Of a stretch of DNA of 64,000 bases, positions 34,511 to 44,086 are shown piece after piece; positions within the stretch are counted from its first letter, which is position 1; each line of letters starts with the position of its first letter. The position numbers and the translations under genes are program-made. Below the pieces are notes generated by a model. The model was not told where the DNA came from, did not search any database, and was given only the letters and a program-made list of their open reading frames with translations. Origin of the DNA: Massilia sp. IC2-477 (lineage in GTDB: Bacteria; Pseudomonadota; Gammaproteobacteria; Burkholderiales; Burkholderiaceae_D); contig NZ_JAJFEQ010000004.1 of NCBI RefSeq assembly GCF_020707265.1, positions 186,001 to 250,000 of the forward strand, read 5' to 3'.

Positions 34511-35190
34511 GGCAGCACCCGCGCCGGGCTGCGGCGCAGCGCCCCCAGGACCAGCAGCACCACGAAGCTGAACAGCAGCATGCCGCCCGCCAGCCAATGG
34601 GCCGACGCGTATTCCATCGCCTCGACGTAGCCGTAGATCTGGGTCGACACGACGCGGGTGCTGCCGGGGATGTTCCCGCCGATCATGAGCACCACCCCGA
34701 ACTCGCCCACCGTGTGGGCGAAGCTCAGGACAGCGGCGGTCAGGATGCCGCTGCGGGCCTGCGGCAGCGCGACGCTGAAGAAGGCGTCAAGCGGCGAGGC
34801 GCCGAGCGTGGCCGCCACTTCCATCGGGCGCCTGCCCATCGCCTCGAAGGCGTGCTGCATGGGCTGCACGGCAAAGGGCAGCGAGTACACGATCGAGCCG
34901 ACGAGCAGGCCCGTGAAGGTGAAGGACAGCACGCCCAGGCCCAGGGCCTGGGTCAGGCGGCCGAGCGGCCCGTCGGGACCGAGCGCGAGCAGCAGGTAGA
35001 AGCCGAGCACGGAGGGCGGCAGCACCAGCGGCATCGTCACCAGGGCCGACACCGGCGCCCGCCAGCGCGAGCGCGTGCGCGCCAGCCACCAGGCCAGGGG
35101 CGTGGCGACCAGGAGCAGCAGCACGGTGGTCGCGCTGGCCAGCTCGAAGGTGAGCCGGATGGCCTGCCAGGCTTCCTTCTCGATCGGCAT
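34507..35190 (-). CDS. modB: Molybdate ABC transporter permease
   Basis: 227 residues with five to six transmembrane helices. The EAA-type cytoplasmic loop ([33 protein letters not shown]) contacts ModC, and [17 protein letters not shown] is typical of ModB. It lies 3 bases after modA and overlaps modC by 4. Confidence 0.95.
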   Translation of the reverse strand: MPIEKEAWQAIRLTFELASATTVLLLLVATPLAWWLARTRSRWRAPVSALVTMPLVLPPSVLGFYLLLALGPDGPLGRLTQALGLGVLSFTFTGLLVGSIVYSLPFAVQPMQHAFEAMGRRPMEVAATLGASPLDAFFSVALPQARSGILTAAVLSFAHTVGEFGVVLMIGGNIPGSTRVVSTQIYGYVEAMEYASAHWLAGGMLLFSFVVLLVLGALRRSPARVLP

Positions 35191-35193
35191 CGC

Positions 35194-35978
<785 letters not shown>

Positions 35979-35999
35979 ACTGTAGCACAAACCGCCCTC

Positions 36000-36022
36000 C
36001 GCTATTCATCCGGAGAATAGCG
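36000..36022. promoter_or_regulatory. Putative ModE operator 2 (proximal to modE)
   Basis: CGCTATTC-N7-GAATAGCG, the same core as operator 1, with centres 46 bases apart. It lies 31 bases upstream of modE, so it likely also autoregulates modE. Confidence 0.78.
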
Positions 36023-36053
36023 CCGGGATCGGCGTCCTGCTACCATAGGATGC

Positions 36054-36806
36054 ATGAACAAGCGAACCCTCCCCCTGGACGAGGTCCTGGGCTTCCAGGC
36101 CGGCGACAAGCGCATCGACATCCTGCGCCGGGTCGGCCAGGCCGGTTCCATCTCCGAAGCCGCGCGCGCTGCCGGCGTGAGCTACAAGGCGGCCTGGCAG
36201 GCACTGGAAACCCTGGCCAACCTGGCCGGCACGGCGCTGGTGGAAAAGGCGGTCGGCGGCAGCGGCGGCGGTGGCGCCACCCTCACTCGGGCCGGCGAGC
36301 GCGTGCTGGAGGCGGCCGACGAGATGGCGCGCGCACGCCAGCACATCCTCGCGCGCTTCGCGCTGGGCGACGCCAGTGGCCGCGCCGCGTTTGCGCTGCG
36401 CACCAGCATGCGCAACCAGTTTCCGTGCGCGGTGGGATCGATCGCGTCGCGCGCGGGACAGGTACGGGTGCAGCTCTTACTGGCGGGCGGCAGCGTCCTG
36501 CATTCCCGCATCACCCGCGAAAGCGCTCAGCTGCTGGGCCTGCAGCGCGGCATGGAGGTGCTGGCCTTGTGCAAGGCGACAGCGGTCCAGGTGGCCGGCC
36601 ACATCGATGCATCGACGCAGGAGAATGTCCTGGCTGGCGAGATCGTCCGTGCCAGCCGCGACGCCAGTGGCGGAGAAGCGACACTGCGCCTGCCCGGCGG
36701 GGTGCAACTGGTCGGGTTCAGCGGCCCGCACGCAGCCTTGCGGGCCGGTTCGCCGGCGATGGCCGCCATCGACGAAGCCAGTGTGGTCATCGGCATGCCG
36801 CACTGA
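36054..36806 (+). CDS. modE: Molybdate-responsive transcriptional regulator ModE
   Basis: 250 residues. N-terminal winged helix (RIDILRRVGQAGSISEAARAAGVSYKAAWQ), linker, then two Mop/TOBE domains (about 115-185 with RTSMRNQFPCAVGSI, and 188-250) that bind molybdate. Divergent from modABC across 101 bases that hold two matching operators. With molybdate bound it should repress modABC. Confidence 0.94.
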   Translation: MNKRTLPLDEVLGFQAGDKRIDILRRVGQAGSISEAARAAGVSYKAAWQALETLANLAGTALVEKAVGGSGGGGATLTRAGERVLEAADEMARARQHILARFALGDASGRAAFALRTSMRNQFPCAVGSIASRAGQVRVQLLLAGGSVLHSRITRESAQLLGLQRGMEVLALCKATAVQVAGHIDASTQENVLAGEIVRASRDASGGEATLRLPGGVQLVGFSGPHAALRAGSPAMAAIDEASVVIGMPH

Positions 36807-36895
36807 TCTTTTTCTTACGCACTTATTCCTGAGGCACTTTTATTACCCGTACGGTGTGGACCGTGCGGAATCTGTTGCGCTACTTTTTTCTGCAG

Positions 36896-36912
36896 CACAC
36901 CCGCCGGGTGTG
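36896..36912. repeat. 7-bp inverted repeat upstream of the PEP-CTERM gene
   Basis: CACACCC-GCC-GGGTGTG, 32 bases before the ATG at 36945. Could be a 5'-UTR hairpin or an operator; nothing further supports either. Confidence 0.5.
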
Positions 36913-36944
36913 TCCCGGGATCTTTCCTAGTCAGGAGGACTGCC

Positions 36945-37535
36945 ATGAAAAAAGTACTGACGGCGCTTGCGCTGGCCGCTTCCACGGCGGCGCTCGCACC
37001 TGCGGCCCAGGGCGCCGACATCTACCGTGCCGTGTCGAGCGGCCCGGCCGAGTCGCCGCCCAACGGCTCGCCAGGCTCGAGCGTCGCGACCTTCGAGATC
37101 GACGGTTCGCTGCTGCGGGCCGAGGTTCCCTTCCGCGACCTGCTTGCCGGAACCACCGTGGCCCACATCCACTGCTGCACGACTGAAGCCTTCACCGGCG
37201 TCGCGCCCCCGGCCATCACGCTGGTGGACTTCCCGATGATGGTCACCGCCGGCGACTATTCGTACACCTTCGACCTCGGCGACCCCGCGGTCTACGAGCC
37301 GGCCTTCCTGGCGTCGTTCGGCGGCACCCCGACAGCGGCCAGCGCGGCGCTGCTCGATGCCATAAACGGGAACCAGGCTTACCTCAACATCCACACGACC
37401 CAGTACCCGAACGGCGAAATCCGCGGCTTCGTCGTGGCTGCGCCGATTCCGGAACCGGCGACCTGGGGGATGCTCGGGGCCGGCCTGCTGGGACTGGCGG
37501 TGCTGTCGCGCCGCCGGCCCAGCGAGATCAGGTGA
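36945..37535 (+). CDS. CHRD-domain protein with a PEP-CTERM sorting signal
   Basis: 196 residues. Signal peptide to about QGA-DIYRAV (residue 24), a CHRD domain (about 25-165; FRDLLAGTTVAHIHCC, GNQAYLNIHTTQYPNGEIRG) and a C-terminal PEP-CTERM: IPEPATWGMLGAGLLGL, then an RRR end. Exosortase would cut and anchor it at the envelope or release it with exopolysaccharide. No exosortase gene lies in the window. SD AGGAGG. Its 3' end overlaps gluQ by 8 bases. Confidence 0.9.
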   Translation: MKKVLTALALAASTAALAPAAQGADIYRAVSSGPAESPPNGSPGSSVATFEIDGSLLRAEVPFRDLLAGTTVAHIHCCTTEAFTGVAPPAITLVDFPMMVTAGDYSYTFDLGDPAVYEPAFLASFGGTPTAASAALLDAINGNQAYLNIHTTQYPNGEIRGFVVAAPIPEPATWGMLGAGLLGLAVLSRRRPSEIR

Positions 37536-38439
37536 GCGCCGCGCCTTCGCGCCCGGCCAGCAGCTGGCTCCAGGCCGGTATCGCCGTGCGCCAGAAGGCG
37601 TCCAGCGATGCCGGCTTTTCCAATGGCAGGCCGAGGAAGCGTGCGGCCTGCAGCAAGGCTTCCAGCGCCGCCGCTTCGTCCCCCGGCGCCACCGCCAGCG
37701 CACCGGTCTGCTTCGACAGCTTCTCGCCGTTCTCGTTGCGCACCACCGGCACGTGCAGGTAGCGCGGCGTCGGCACCCCGAGCACGCGCTGCAGGAAGAT
37801 CTGGCGCGGCGTGGAGTCGAGCAGGTCGGCCCCGCGCACGACGTCGGTGACGCCCTGCTCGGCGTCGTCCACTACCACCGCCAGCTGGTAGGCCCAGAAA
37901 CCGTCGGCGCGCTTCAGGACGAAGTCGCCCGACTCGCCGTGCAGGCGCTGCGTGATCTCGCCGGCGAATCGGTCGGTAAAGCCGATCACGTCGTAGCCTG
38001 GCTCGGGCACGCGCAGGCGCAGGCTGCGCATGCTGCGGCCCTCCTGCAGGCCGAAACGGCAGGTGCCGGGGTAGATCGCGGCGCCGTCCGGCGCGACGCC
38101 CAGGCGCGAATCGGCGATCTCGCGCCGGTTGCAGCCGCAGGGATAGGTATGGGCCGCGATGGTGTCGGCGGCGGCCTGGTACAGGTGCTTGCGCCGGCTC
38201 TGCCAGACGATCTCGCCGTCGGCATGCATGCCGAGCTGGGCCAGCAGCGCCAGGATGCCTTCGGCCGCACCTGGCACGCTGCGGCCCTCGTCGATGTCTT
38301 CAATTCGCACCAGCCAGGTCCCGTGGTGGGCGCGCGCGTCGAGGTAGCTGGCCAGGGCGGCCACCAGCGAGCCGGCGTGCAGCGGACCGGTGGGCGATGG
38401 GGCGAAGCGGCCGATGTAAGTGATGTTCTCTTGCTTCAT
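37528..38439 (-). CDS. gluQ: Glutamyl-Q tRNA(Asp) synthetase
   Basis: 303 residues. It charges glutamate onto queuosine of tRNA(Asp). The HIGH-like motif is APSPTGPLHAGSL; the KMSKS-like motif is EKLSKQTGA. The zinc site fits YadB: C-x-C in YPCGCNRRE, then Y and C in IYPGTCR. There is no anticodon-binding domain, which separates it from full GltX (about 470 residues). Confidence 0.95.
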   Translation of the reverse strand: MKQENITYIGRFAPSPTGPLHAGSLVAALASYLDARAHHGTWLVRIEDIDEGRSVPGAAEGILALLAQLGMHADGEIVWQSRRKHLYQAAADTIAAHTYPCGCNRREIADSRLGVAPDGAAIYPGTCRFGLQEGRSMRSLRLRVPEPGYDVIGFTDRFAGEITQRLHGESGDFVLKRADGFWAYQLAVVVDDAEQGVTDVVRGADLLDSTPRQIFLQRVLGVPTPRYLHVPVVRNENGEKLSKQTGALAVAPGDEAAALEALLQAARFLGLPLEKPASLDAFWRTAIPAWSQLLAGREGAALT

Positions 38440-38453
38440 CCGGCAATGATACC

Positions 38454-38566
38454 CGTAGGGTGGGCGGGTTTCCCGCCCACGCGGTGATAGTTGAAGGCAA
38501 GATCATCCGGCACGATAGCGGAGCCGCTGCTTATCACCGCGTGGGCAGCAGAGCTGCCCACGCTAC
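38454..38566. repeat. Dispersed palindromic repeat, inverted pair (locus 6); carries a stop codon
   Basis: Left copy GTAGGGTGGGCGGG to CCCGCCCACGCGGTGATAG (38454-38489), right copy TTATCACCGCGTGGGCAG to CTGCCCACGCTAC (38531-38566). CTA at 38563-38565 in the right copy is the TAG stop of the SnoaL-like gene on the minus strand. Confidence 0.82.
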
Positions 38567-39039
38567 TTTCCTTCGGCAATCAGCTTGGTGACCTTGCCCG
38601 CCACCTCGTTCGGCACCGCCATCGACAGCTGGTAGTGCACGATCTCGAAGCCCTTGGCCGTCTTGCGGATCACCCCGCTCGCCATGCACGGCCCCATGTT
38701 TGGGGTATCGAGCAGCTCGTCGAACCAGATCACCGACTTGTCGGGCGAGGCGTACACGTTGCGGCGGGTGGCCTTGAAGCTCCAGGCGGACTTGCGTTCG
38801 AAAAACTTCCTGGCCCAGGCCTTGAACTCGTCGCGCCGCCACAGCTCGGTACGGTCGGTGCCGATATAGACGCCGTCCTCGGCCATCTTGTCGAAATAGG
38901 CCATGCGCGCGTGCGCCGCGTCGTCGTGCCATTCGTCGACAAAGGCATTGACCTGTTTCGTCAGAACAGCATCGGTGGCGGCATGGGCAGTGGCGGACAG
39001 GCTCAGGGCCAGGCAGGCGGCGGCAAGGATTCGTTTCAT
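38563..39039 (-). CDS. Secreted SnoaL/DUF4440-like (NTF2-fold) protein
   Basis: 158 residues. Signal peptide MKRILAAACLALSLSATAHA, then an NTF2-like domain: VNAFVDEWHDDAAHARMAYF, DGVYIGTDRTELWRRDEFKAWA and a C-terminal FEIVHYQLSMAVPN. This fold serves enzymes and small-ligand binders; no substrate can be named. Start at 39039 chosen for the signal peptide and SD AAAGAGA. The TAG stop is part of a dispersed repeat. Confidence 0.83.
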   Translation of the reverse strand: MKRILAAACLALSLSATAHAATDAVLTKQVNAFVDEWHDDAAHARMAYFDKMAEDGVYIGTDRTELWRRDEFKAWARKFFERKSAWSFKATRRNVYASPDKSVIWFDELLDTPNMGPCMASGVIRKTAKGFEIVHYQLSMAVPNEVAGKVTKLIAEGK

Positions 39040-39187
39040 GGTCTCTTTCGGTAGCGTTGTCATCAAACCGTCAAACGCCCCCACGGTAATGCAAAGCAGA
39101 CACTTTGCCAACGCTGCCACCCCTGTTCCCTTAGCTCGTTCTTAACGCGTTCTTAACAGTCGCCGCTCTACCCTTCCTCTGGAAGAC

Positions 39188-39229
39188 ATGTGGTTCGTTC
39201 AACAACTTTTGCGAGGCGCCGAGCAGTGA
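39188..39229 (+). other. Possible 13-residue leader peptide upstream of the next gene
   Basis: ATG at 39188 reads MWFVQQLLRGAEQ and stops at a TGA that overlaps the GTG start of the following gene (GTGA at 39226-39229). GGAAG precedes it closely. A coupled leader is possible, but so is chance. Confidence 0.3.
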
Positions 39230-39663
39230 ACCAGCCCCTGCACGTCCATCCCGATGCCCTGTCGCTCCAGCAGCTGATGGTGCTGGAAGGCATCGCGTGC
39301 CGGCTCGCGCGCAAATACCCGCCCGACTGGCTAGAGCGCCAGGGACGCCCGCTCTACCTCGCTACCGTGGCGACCTCTTTCCTGACAGCGGTTGTGCTGG
39401 GCCTGGCCTGGGGGCCATGGTGGGGCTTCCTCGTTCCGCTGTGCATGCCTACCTGCGTCCTGGTGCTGCTGCCGCGGCTGCTGTTCGGCCGCGTCACGGG
39501 CCGGCCGCGCTGGGCCCATCCGCTTGCGCGACTCGACTGGCAGGATGCCGAACTGCTGCGGCGGGTGCTTGCATCCAGTGAATACCGGCCGACGGTGAGC
39601 GGCGAAGAGTTTTTCGCCATCTGGTGCCGCGCCTACCGTGGCCTCAGCTATCGCCATGGCTGA
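39226..39663 (+). CDS. Hypothetical membrane protein with two TM helices
   Basis: 145 residues. Two adjacent hydrophobic helices (about 47-90, LATVATSFLTAVVLGLAWG and LVPLCMPTCVLVLLP) between soluble ends rich in charged residues. No family recognised. The GTG at 39226 was preferred to the in-frame GTG at 39190 because the codons between use many A/T third positions, unlike the surrounding coding sequence. It lies 31 bases upstream of a two-component system and may be cotranscribed with it. Confidence 0.6.
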   Translation: MNQPLHVHPDALSLQQLMVLEGIACRLARKYPPDWLERQGRPLYLATVATSFLTAVVLGLAWGPWWGFLVPLCMPTCVLVLLPRLLFGRVTGRPRWAHPLARLDWQDAELLRRVLASSEYRPTVSGEEFFAIWCRAYRGLSYRHG

Positions 39664-39694
39664 AGCCGGCGTGCAAGTGCACTAGAATAGGCGG

Positions 39695-40408
39695 ATGCGC
39701 ATCCTCATCGTCGAAGACCACCCGGACATCCTCGCCAACCTCTACGGTTTCCTGGAACCGAAGGGCCACCAGCTCGATTCCGCCCGCAACGGCTATGGCG
39801 GGCTGGCGCTGGCCTCGGAAAACGATTACGACGTCATCGTCCTCGACGTCATGCTGCCCGGCCTGAACGGACTCGAACTGTGCCAGAAGCTGCGCACCGA
39901 GCTCGGCAAATCGACCCCGGTGCTGATGCTCACCGCGCGCGACAGCCTGCCCGACAAGGTGGCCGGCTTCGACAGCGGCGCCGACGACTACCTGGTCAAG
40001 CCCTTCTCTCTGTTGGAGCTGGAAGTGCGCCTGAAGGCGCTGGTGCGGCGCGCTGCGTCTACCCATGCGGTCCACAGCACCCTGCGCTTCGGCGAGCTCA
40101 GCTACGACCCCGACATGCAGGAAGCCTCCCGCGCCGGCGTGCCGGTGCAGCTCACCAAGACCGGCTACGTGTTGCTGCGCTGCCTGCTGGCGGCGGCGCC
40201 GCGCATCGTCACGCGCGAAACCCTCGAGCAGGCCGTCTGGGGCGAAGACCGCCCCGGCAGCGACGCCCTGCGCACCCACATCCACGCGCTGCGCCAGGCC
40301 ATCGACAAACCTTTCGCCGTGCCGATGCTGCAGACGGTGGCCGGGGTCGGCTACAAGCTGGTCCAGCCGGATCCCAAGCCCCACGCGCAGCGCGATGCGG
40401 CCGGCTGA
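39695..40408 (+). CDS. OmpR/PmrA-type response regulator
   Basis: 237 residues. Receiver domain with E7/D8, phospho-acceptor D51 (VLDVMLPGLNG) and K in YLVKPFS; C-terminal winged helix (LTKTGYVLLRCLL, DALRTHIHALRQAI, VAGVGYKLV). It precedes a kinase, a phosphoethanolamine transferase and a PAP2 phosphatase, so it likely controls lipid A modification as PmrA does. It overlaps the kinase by 14 bases. Confidence 0.9.
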   Translation: MRILIVEDHPDILANLYGFLEPKGHQLDSARNGYGGLALASENDYDVIVLDVMLPGLNGLELCQKLRTELGKSTPVLMLTARDSLPDKVAGFDSGADDYLVKPFSLLELEVRLKALVRRAASTHAVHSTLRFGELSYDPDMQEASRAGVPVQLTKTGYVLLRCLLAAAPRIVTRETLEQAVWGEDRPGSDALRTHIHALRQAIDKPFAVPMLQTVAGVGYKLVQPDPKPHAQRDAAG

Positions 40409-41618
40409 CTCCTTGAAGCGGCGCATCGTCGTCGCCTTTGTCCTGTTCGGCCTCGGCGCTTCCGCCTTCTTCGCCTTTATCGCGGCGCTGGCGGTGGAGG
40501 GCATCGAAGTGCAGCTGGTGGACAAGCGCCTCGAGGCTGCCGTGGCCTGGGCCGCGCCGCGCCAGGCGGCCGGACTCGACGTCGACATGCCGGCCGGCCT
40601 GCGCTTCCAGCGCAACGAAGCGATCCCGGCCACGCTGCGCGGCCTGGCCGACGGCGTGCACAAGGTCGACGTCGGCACCACCCGCCTGCATGTGCTGGCC
40701 GGCCACGACACGGGCGGCAACTGGGTGCTGGTCGACCACGAGAGCGACTACGACAAGATCGAGCTGGTGGTGTATTCGATGTTCGCCACCGTGTTCGCCG
40801 GTTTCGTGCTGCTGGCGCTGCTGCTGGGCGGCTTCCTGGGCACGCGCGTGGTCACGCCGATCAGCGAACTGGCGCAGGCGGTCGGCAGCGACGCGGTGCC
40901 TGCCGCCCTCACCGGCCGCAAGGACGAACTGGGCGTGCTGGCACGCGCGCTGGAAGCCCATACCAGCGAACTGCGCGCCTTCCTCGACCGCGAGCGTTAC
41001 TTCACGGGCGACGTCAGCCACGAGCTGCGCAGCCCGCTCACCGTGATCATGGGCGCCGCGGAGATCCTGATGCAGGAATCCTCGCCCGCCGTGCGTGCGC
41101 CCGCCGAGCGCATCTACCGCGCAGCGCGCGAAGCGGCCGAATGCGTCACCGTGCTCCTGCTGCTGGCGCGCGCGCCCCAGCTCGGCACGCTGGCGCCGGT
41201 GGCGCTGGAGCAGATCGCCGAAGACGAAGTCGACAAGTACCGCGCCCTGGTGGCCGGCAAGCCGCTTAGCCTGCGCTTCGTCGACGGTCCGGCGCTGGCC
41301 GTGCGCGCCCCGCGCGAACTGTGCGCGGCCGCCATCGGCAACCTGGTGCGCAATGCCTGCCAGTACACCGACCGCGGCGAAGTGGTGGTGCGCCTGCTGC
41401 CGGGCCAGGTGGTGGTCGAGGACACCGGGCCGGGCCTGCCGCCGGCTGTCGTCGCCACGCTCGGCAGCGGCGCCGGCGTGCCGTCCAGCGGCTCGGGCGG
41501 CACCGGGCTTGGTCTCGCGCTGGCGCGCCGCATCTGCGACTTCCTGGGTGCCGGCTTTGCCTACCAGGCGCGCCCGGAAGGCGGCAGCCGCTTCACGATC
41601 ACGTTCACACCGGCTTAA
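40395..41618 (+). CDS. Sensor histidine kinase (PmrB-like context)
   Basis: 407 residues. TM1 about 11-33, short periplasmic domain (35-125), TM2 about 128-148, HAMP, H209 in DVSHELRSPLTVI, N box GNLVRNACQYT, G1 VVEDTGPGLPP, and G2 GSGGTGLGLALARR. ATG at 40395 overlaps the regulator. What it senses cannot be read from the sequence; the neighbours suggest outer-membrane perturbation. Confidence 0.9.
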   Translation: MRPADSLKRRIVVAFVLFGLGASAFFAFIAALAVEGIEVQLVDKRLEAAVAWAAPRQAAGLDVDMPAGLRFQRNEAIPATLRGLADGVHKVDVGTTRLHVLAGHDTGGNWVLVDHESDYDKIELVVYSMFATVFAGFVLLALLLGGFLGTRVVTPISELAQAVGSDAVPAALTGRKDELGVLARALEAHTSELRAFLDRERYFTGDVSHELRSPLTVIMGAAEILMQESSPAVRAPAERIYRAAREAAECVTVLLLLARAPQLGTLAPVALEQIAEDEVDKYRALVAGKPLSLRFVDGPALAVRAPRELCAAAIGNLVRNACQYTDRGEVVVRLLPGQVVVEDTGPGLPPAVVATLGSGAGVPSSGSGGTGLGLALARRICDFLGAGFAYQARPEGGSRFTITFTPA

Positions 41619-41697
41619 CGGCCTGCTGACGAGCTGCTGACGCGCTGCTGCGTATCCTGCACGGGTATCGCAGCCAGTCCGGCTGCGCGCTCCAGAA

Positions 41698-43344
41698 GTG
41701 ATACCAGTGCAAAACCTCCTGTCCCGGCGCATCAGCGCCAACCTGCTCGTCTTTTCCGTCGCCCTGCTGCTTGCCACCATCGGCAACTTCAATTTCTGGT
41801 CCGATTTCGTCCACGCGGTCGGCGGCTTTTCGCTCGCCCGGCTGCCGCTGCTCGCGGGCAGCTTCGCCATTGTCGTGCTGTTGTTCTACGCACTCTTGAT
41901 GCCCTTCAGCTTCCGCTTCGTCGTCAAGCCGGCCCTGATCGTTTTCCTGCTGACTGCGTCGGCCTCTGCCTGGTTCATCAACGAATACGGCGTCGTGATC
42001 GACAAGGCGATCATCCAGAGCCTGTTTGAAACCGACACGCGTGAGGCCGCGGAGCTGCTGAACTGGCGCATGCTGCTGTTCGTCGCCCTGACCGGGGGCC
42101 TGCCCTCGCTGCTGGTGGCGCGTGCGCAGCTGCGCTTCCCCCAAGGCGCGCGTGGCCTGGCCCAGCGCGCCGGTACCGTCGCCGCTGCGCTGGCGCTGTC
42201 CACCGTACTGCTGGTACTGATGTTCAAGACCCTGGCGCCCACGGTGCGCGAGCACCGCGAACTGCGCTACCTGCTCACGCCGACCAATGCGGTGCAGGCG
42301 CTCAACGGCTACCTCCACAACCGTTGGAGCACGCCGGTACCGCTGCAGCAGATCGGCCGCGACGCCGTCAAGGGCAAGCACTGGGCGGGGCAGACGAAGC
42401 GCACCGTCACCGTGATCGTGGTCGGCGAGACGGCGCGCGCCGCCAACTTCTCGCTCAACGGCTATGCGCGTGATACCAACCCGCGCCTGGCGAGCGAACA
42501 AGGCCTGATCAACTTTGCACGGGTCCAGTCCTGCGGTACGGCCACGGCGGTGTCGGTACCCTGCGTGTTCTCGGGGATGACGCGCGAGCGCTACGACGAC
42601 ACCCGCGCCAAACACCAGGAGGGCCTGCTCGACGTGCTCAAGCACGCGGGCCTGCGCGTTCTCTGGCGCGACAACAATTCCGGCTGCAAGGGCGTGTGCG
42701 ACCGCGTCGAATTCGTCGACGTGTCCAGCCCTGGCGCCGGTAGCCGCCATTGCAGCGAGGACGAGTGCTACGACGAAGACCTGCTCGAGGGCCTGCCCGC
42801 GCTGATCCGGCAATCGAAGCAGGACCTGGTCATCGTGCTGCACCAGAAAGGCAGCCACGGGCCAGCCTACGCGCACCGCTACCCGGCCGGCTTCGGCCGC
42901 TTCGGGCCGGTGTGCACCAGCAGCGAGTTCGAAACCTGCACCCGCGAGTCGATCGTCGCCGCCTACGACAACACCATCCTGTACACCGACAGCTTCCTGG
43001 CCGAGACCATCGCCCTGCTGCGCAAGGCCGCCGGTGAATCCGAGGTCGACACCTCGATGCTGTACTTCTCGGACCACGGCGAGTCCCTGGGCGAGAACAA
43101 TATGTACCTGCACGGTGCGCCCTACCTGTTCGCTCCGAGCGAGCAGACCCACGTGCCGATGATGCTGTGGATGTCGGATGGCTTCAGCCAGCGCTTCCGC
43201 ATCGACCGCGCCTGCCTGCAGGCGCGCCGCGACCAGCCGCTCTCGCACGACAATGTGTTCCACTCGGTGCTCGGCATGCTGAATGTCGAAACCGCCGTCC
43301 TGAATCCGAAACTCGACCTGTTCCATGCCTGTGTCCGCAACTGA
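41698..43344 (+). CDS. eptA: Lipid A phosphoethanolamine transferase, EptA/MCR family
   Basis: 548 residues. Five N-terminal TM helices (to about 180), then a periplasmic alkaline-phosphatase-fold domain. Zinc and active-site residues align with MCR-1/EptA: E244 (VGETARAAN), T283 (CGTATAVSVPC), H387 (KGSHGP), D459/H460 (SDHGES), H472. Paired cysteines (C279/C289, C330/C334, C352/C357, C406/C414) fit the conserved disulfides. It modifies lipid A phosphates and thereby lowers binding of cationic peptides. Start GTG at 41698, with GTG 41707 as an alternative. Confidence 0.93.
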   Translation: MIPVQNLLSRRISANLLVFSVALLLATIGNFNFWSDFVHAVGGFSLARLPLLAGSFAIVVLLFYALLMPFSFRFVVKPALIVFLLTASASAWFINEYGVVIDKAIIQSLFETDTREAAELLNWRMLLFVALTGGLPSLLVARAQLRFPQGARGLAQRAGTVAAALALSTVLLVLMFKTLAPTVREHRELRYLLTPTNAVQALNGYLHNRWSTPVPLQQIGRDAVKGKHWAGQTKRTVTVIVVGETARAANFSLNGYARDTNPRLASEQGLINFARVQSCGTATAVSVPCVFSGMTRERYDDTRAKHQEGLLDVLKHAGLRVLWRDNNSGCKGVCDRVEFVDVSSPGAGSRHCSEDECYDEDLLEGLPALIRQSKQDLVIVLHQKGSHGPAYAHRYPAGFGRFGPVCTSSEFETCTRESIVAAYDNTILYTDSFLAETIALLRKAAGESEVDTSMLYFSDHGESLGENNMYLHGAPYLFAPSEQTHVPMMLWMSDGFSQRFRIDRACLQARRDQPLSHDNVFHSVLGMLNVETAVLNPKLDLFHACVRN

Positions 43345-44086
43345 GGCGCAGGACAGGCTGCTGGGTGGAACGACGGCGCTCCGGCTCGGCGCCCTGCTGG
43401 CGCTGGCCGCGCTGCTGATTCTTGCGCTGGGCGCCTGGACCGACGCCGACCTGTGGCTGGCCGACGCGCAGTACGACCGGGTGACGGCAGGCTTTCCATG
43501 GCGTGAAGCCTGGCTGACGGCGACCTTCAGTCACCGCATCGCCAAGACTGCGCTGAGCGTGTGCGCCGGCGTGATCATCGCGCTCGCCATCGGCGATACG
43601 ATCTGGCCGCAGCGGGCCTTCGACCGGCCGCTGGCGCGCCTGCGGCTGCGCGTAGTCGCCTGGTCCGCCGTCCTGGTGCCGCTGGTCGTCAGCCTGCTCA
43701 AGCAGTCGAGCAATGCGCACTGTCCCTGGGACCTGGCGCGCTACGGCGGCGCGCAGCCGTATGTGCGCCTGTTCGAGGCGCTGCCCGCCGGCGTGCTGCC
43801 AGGCCACTGCCTGCCCGCGGGCCATGCGTCGAGCGCCCTGTGGCTGGTGTCGCTGGTGGTCTTCTGGCTGCCGGGACCCGCGCGGCGGGCGTGGCGGGGC
43901 CTGGCCCTGTGCCTGGCGCCCGGGCTGGCGCTGGGATGGATGCAGCAGATGCGCGGCGCGCACTTCCTGAGCCATACCCTGTGGTCGGCCTGGATCGCCT
44001 GCGCCATCGTGCTGGCGCTGGTGGTGATGCTCAGCGGTGATACTGGCCGTCGCGTTCCGGCTGGTATTCGATACCGCGGACGCTGA
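43325..44086 (+). CDS. PAP2-family membrane phosphatase
   Basis: 253 residues, about six TM helices. The PAP2 motifs are LLKQSSNAHCPWDL (motif 1), PAGHASSALW (motif 2) and GAHFLSHTLWSAW (motif 3, with catalytic His). It overlaps eptA by 20 bases and so belongs to the same operon. Family members remove or transfer phosphate on lipid A or undecaprenyl diphosphate (LpxE/LpxT/PgpB). The 3' end overlaps rnk convergently by 56 bases. Confidence 0.88.
   Translation: MPVSATEAQDRLLGGTTALRLGALLALAALLILALGAWTDADLWLADAQYDRVTAGFPWREAWLTATFSHRIAKTALSVCAGVIIALAIGDTIWPQRAFDRPLARLRLRVVAWSAVLVPLVVSLLKQSSNAHCPWDLARYGGAQPYVRLFEALPAGVLPGHCLPAGHASSALWLVSLVVFWLPGPARRAWRGLALCLAPGLALGWMQQMRGAHFLSHTLWSAWIACAIVLALVVMLSGDTGRRVPAGIRYRGR

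Noticed and set aside
34511..34597. Longer modC start at 34597
   Set aside because: It adds 29 Gly/Ala/Pro residues unlike ModC and overlaps modB extensively; the GTGA overlap at 34510 fits the operon.
36855..36880. Sigma-54 promoter before the PEP-CTERM gene
   Set aside because: GG and GC doublets occur at the right distance (GG-N10-GC), but the rest of the TGGCAC/TTGCA consensus is absent.
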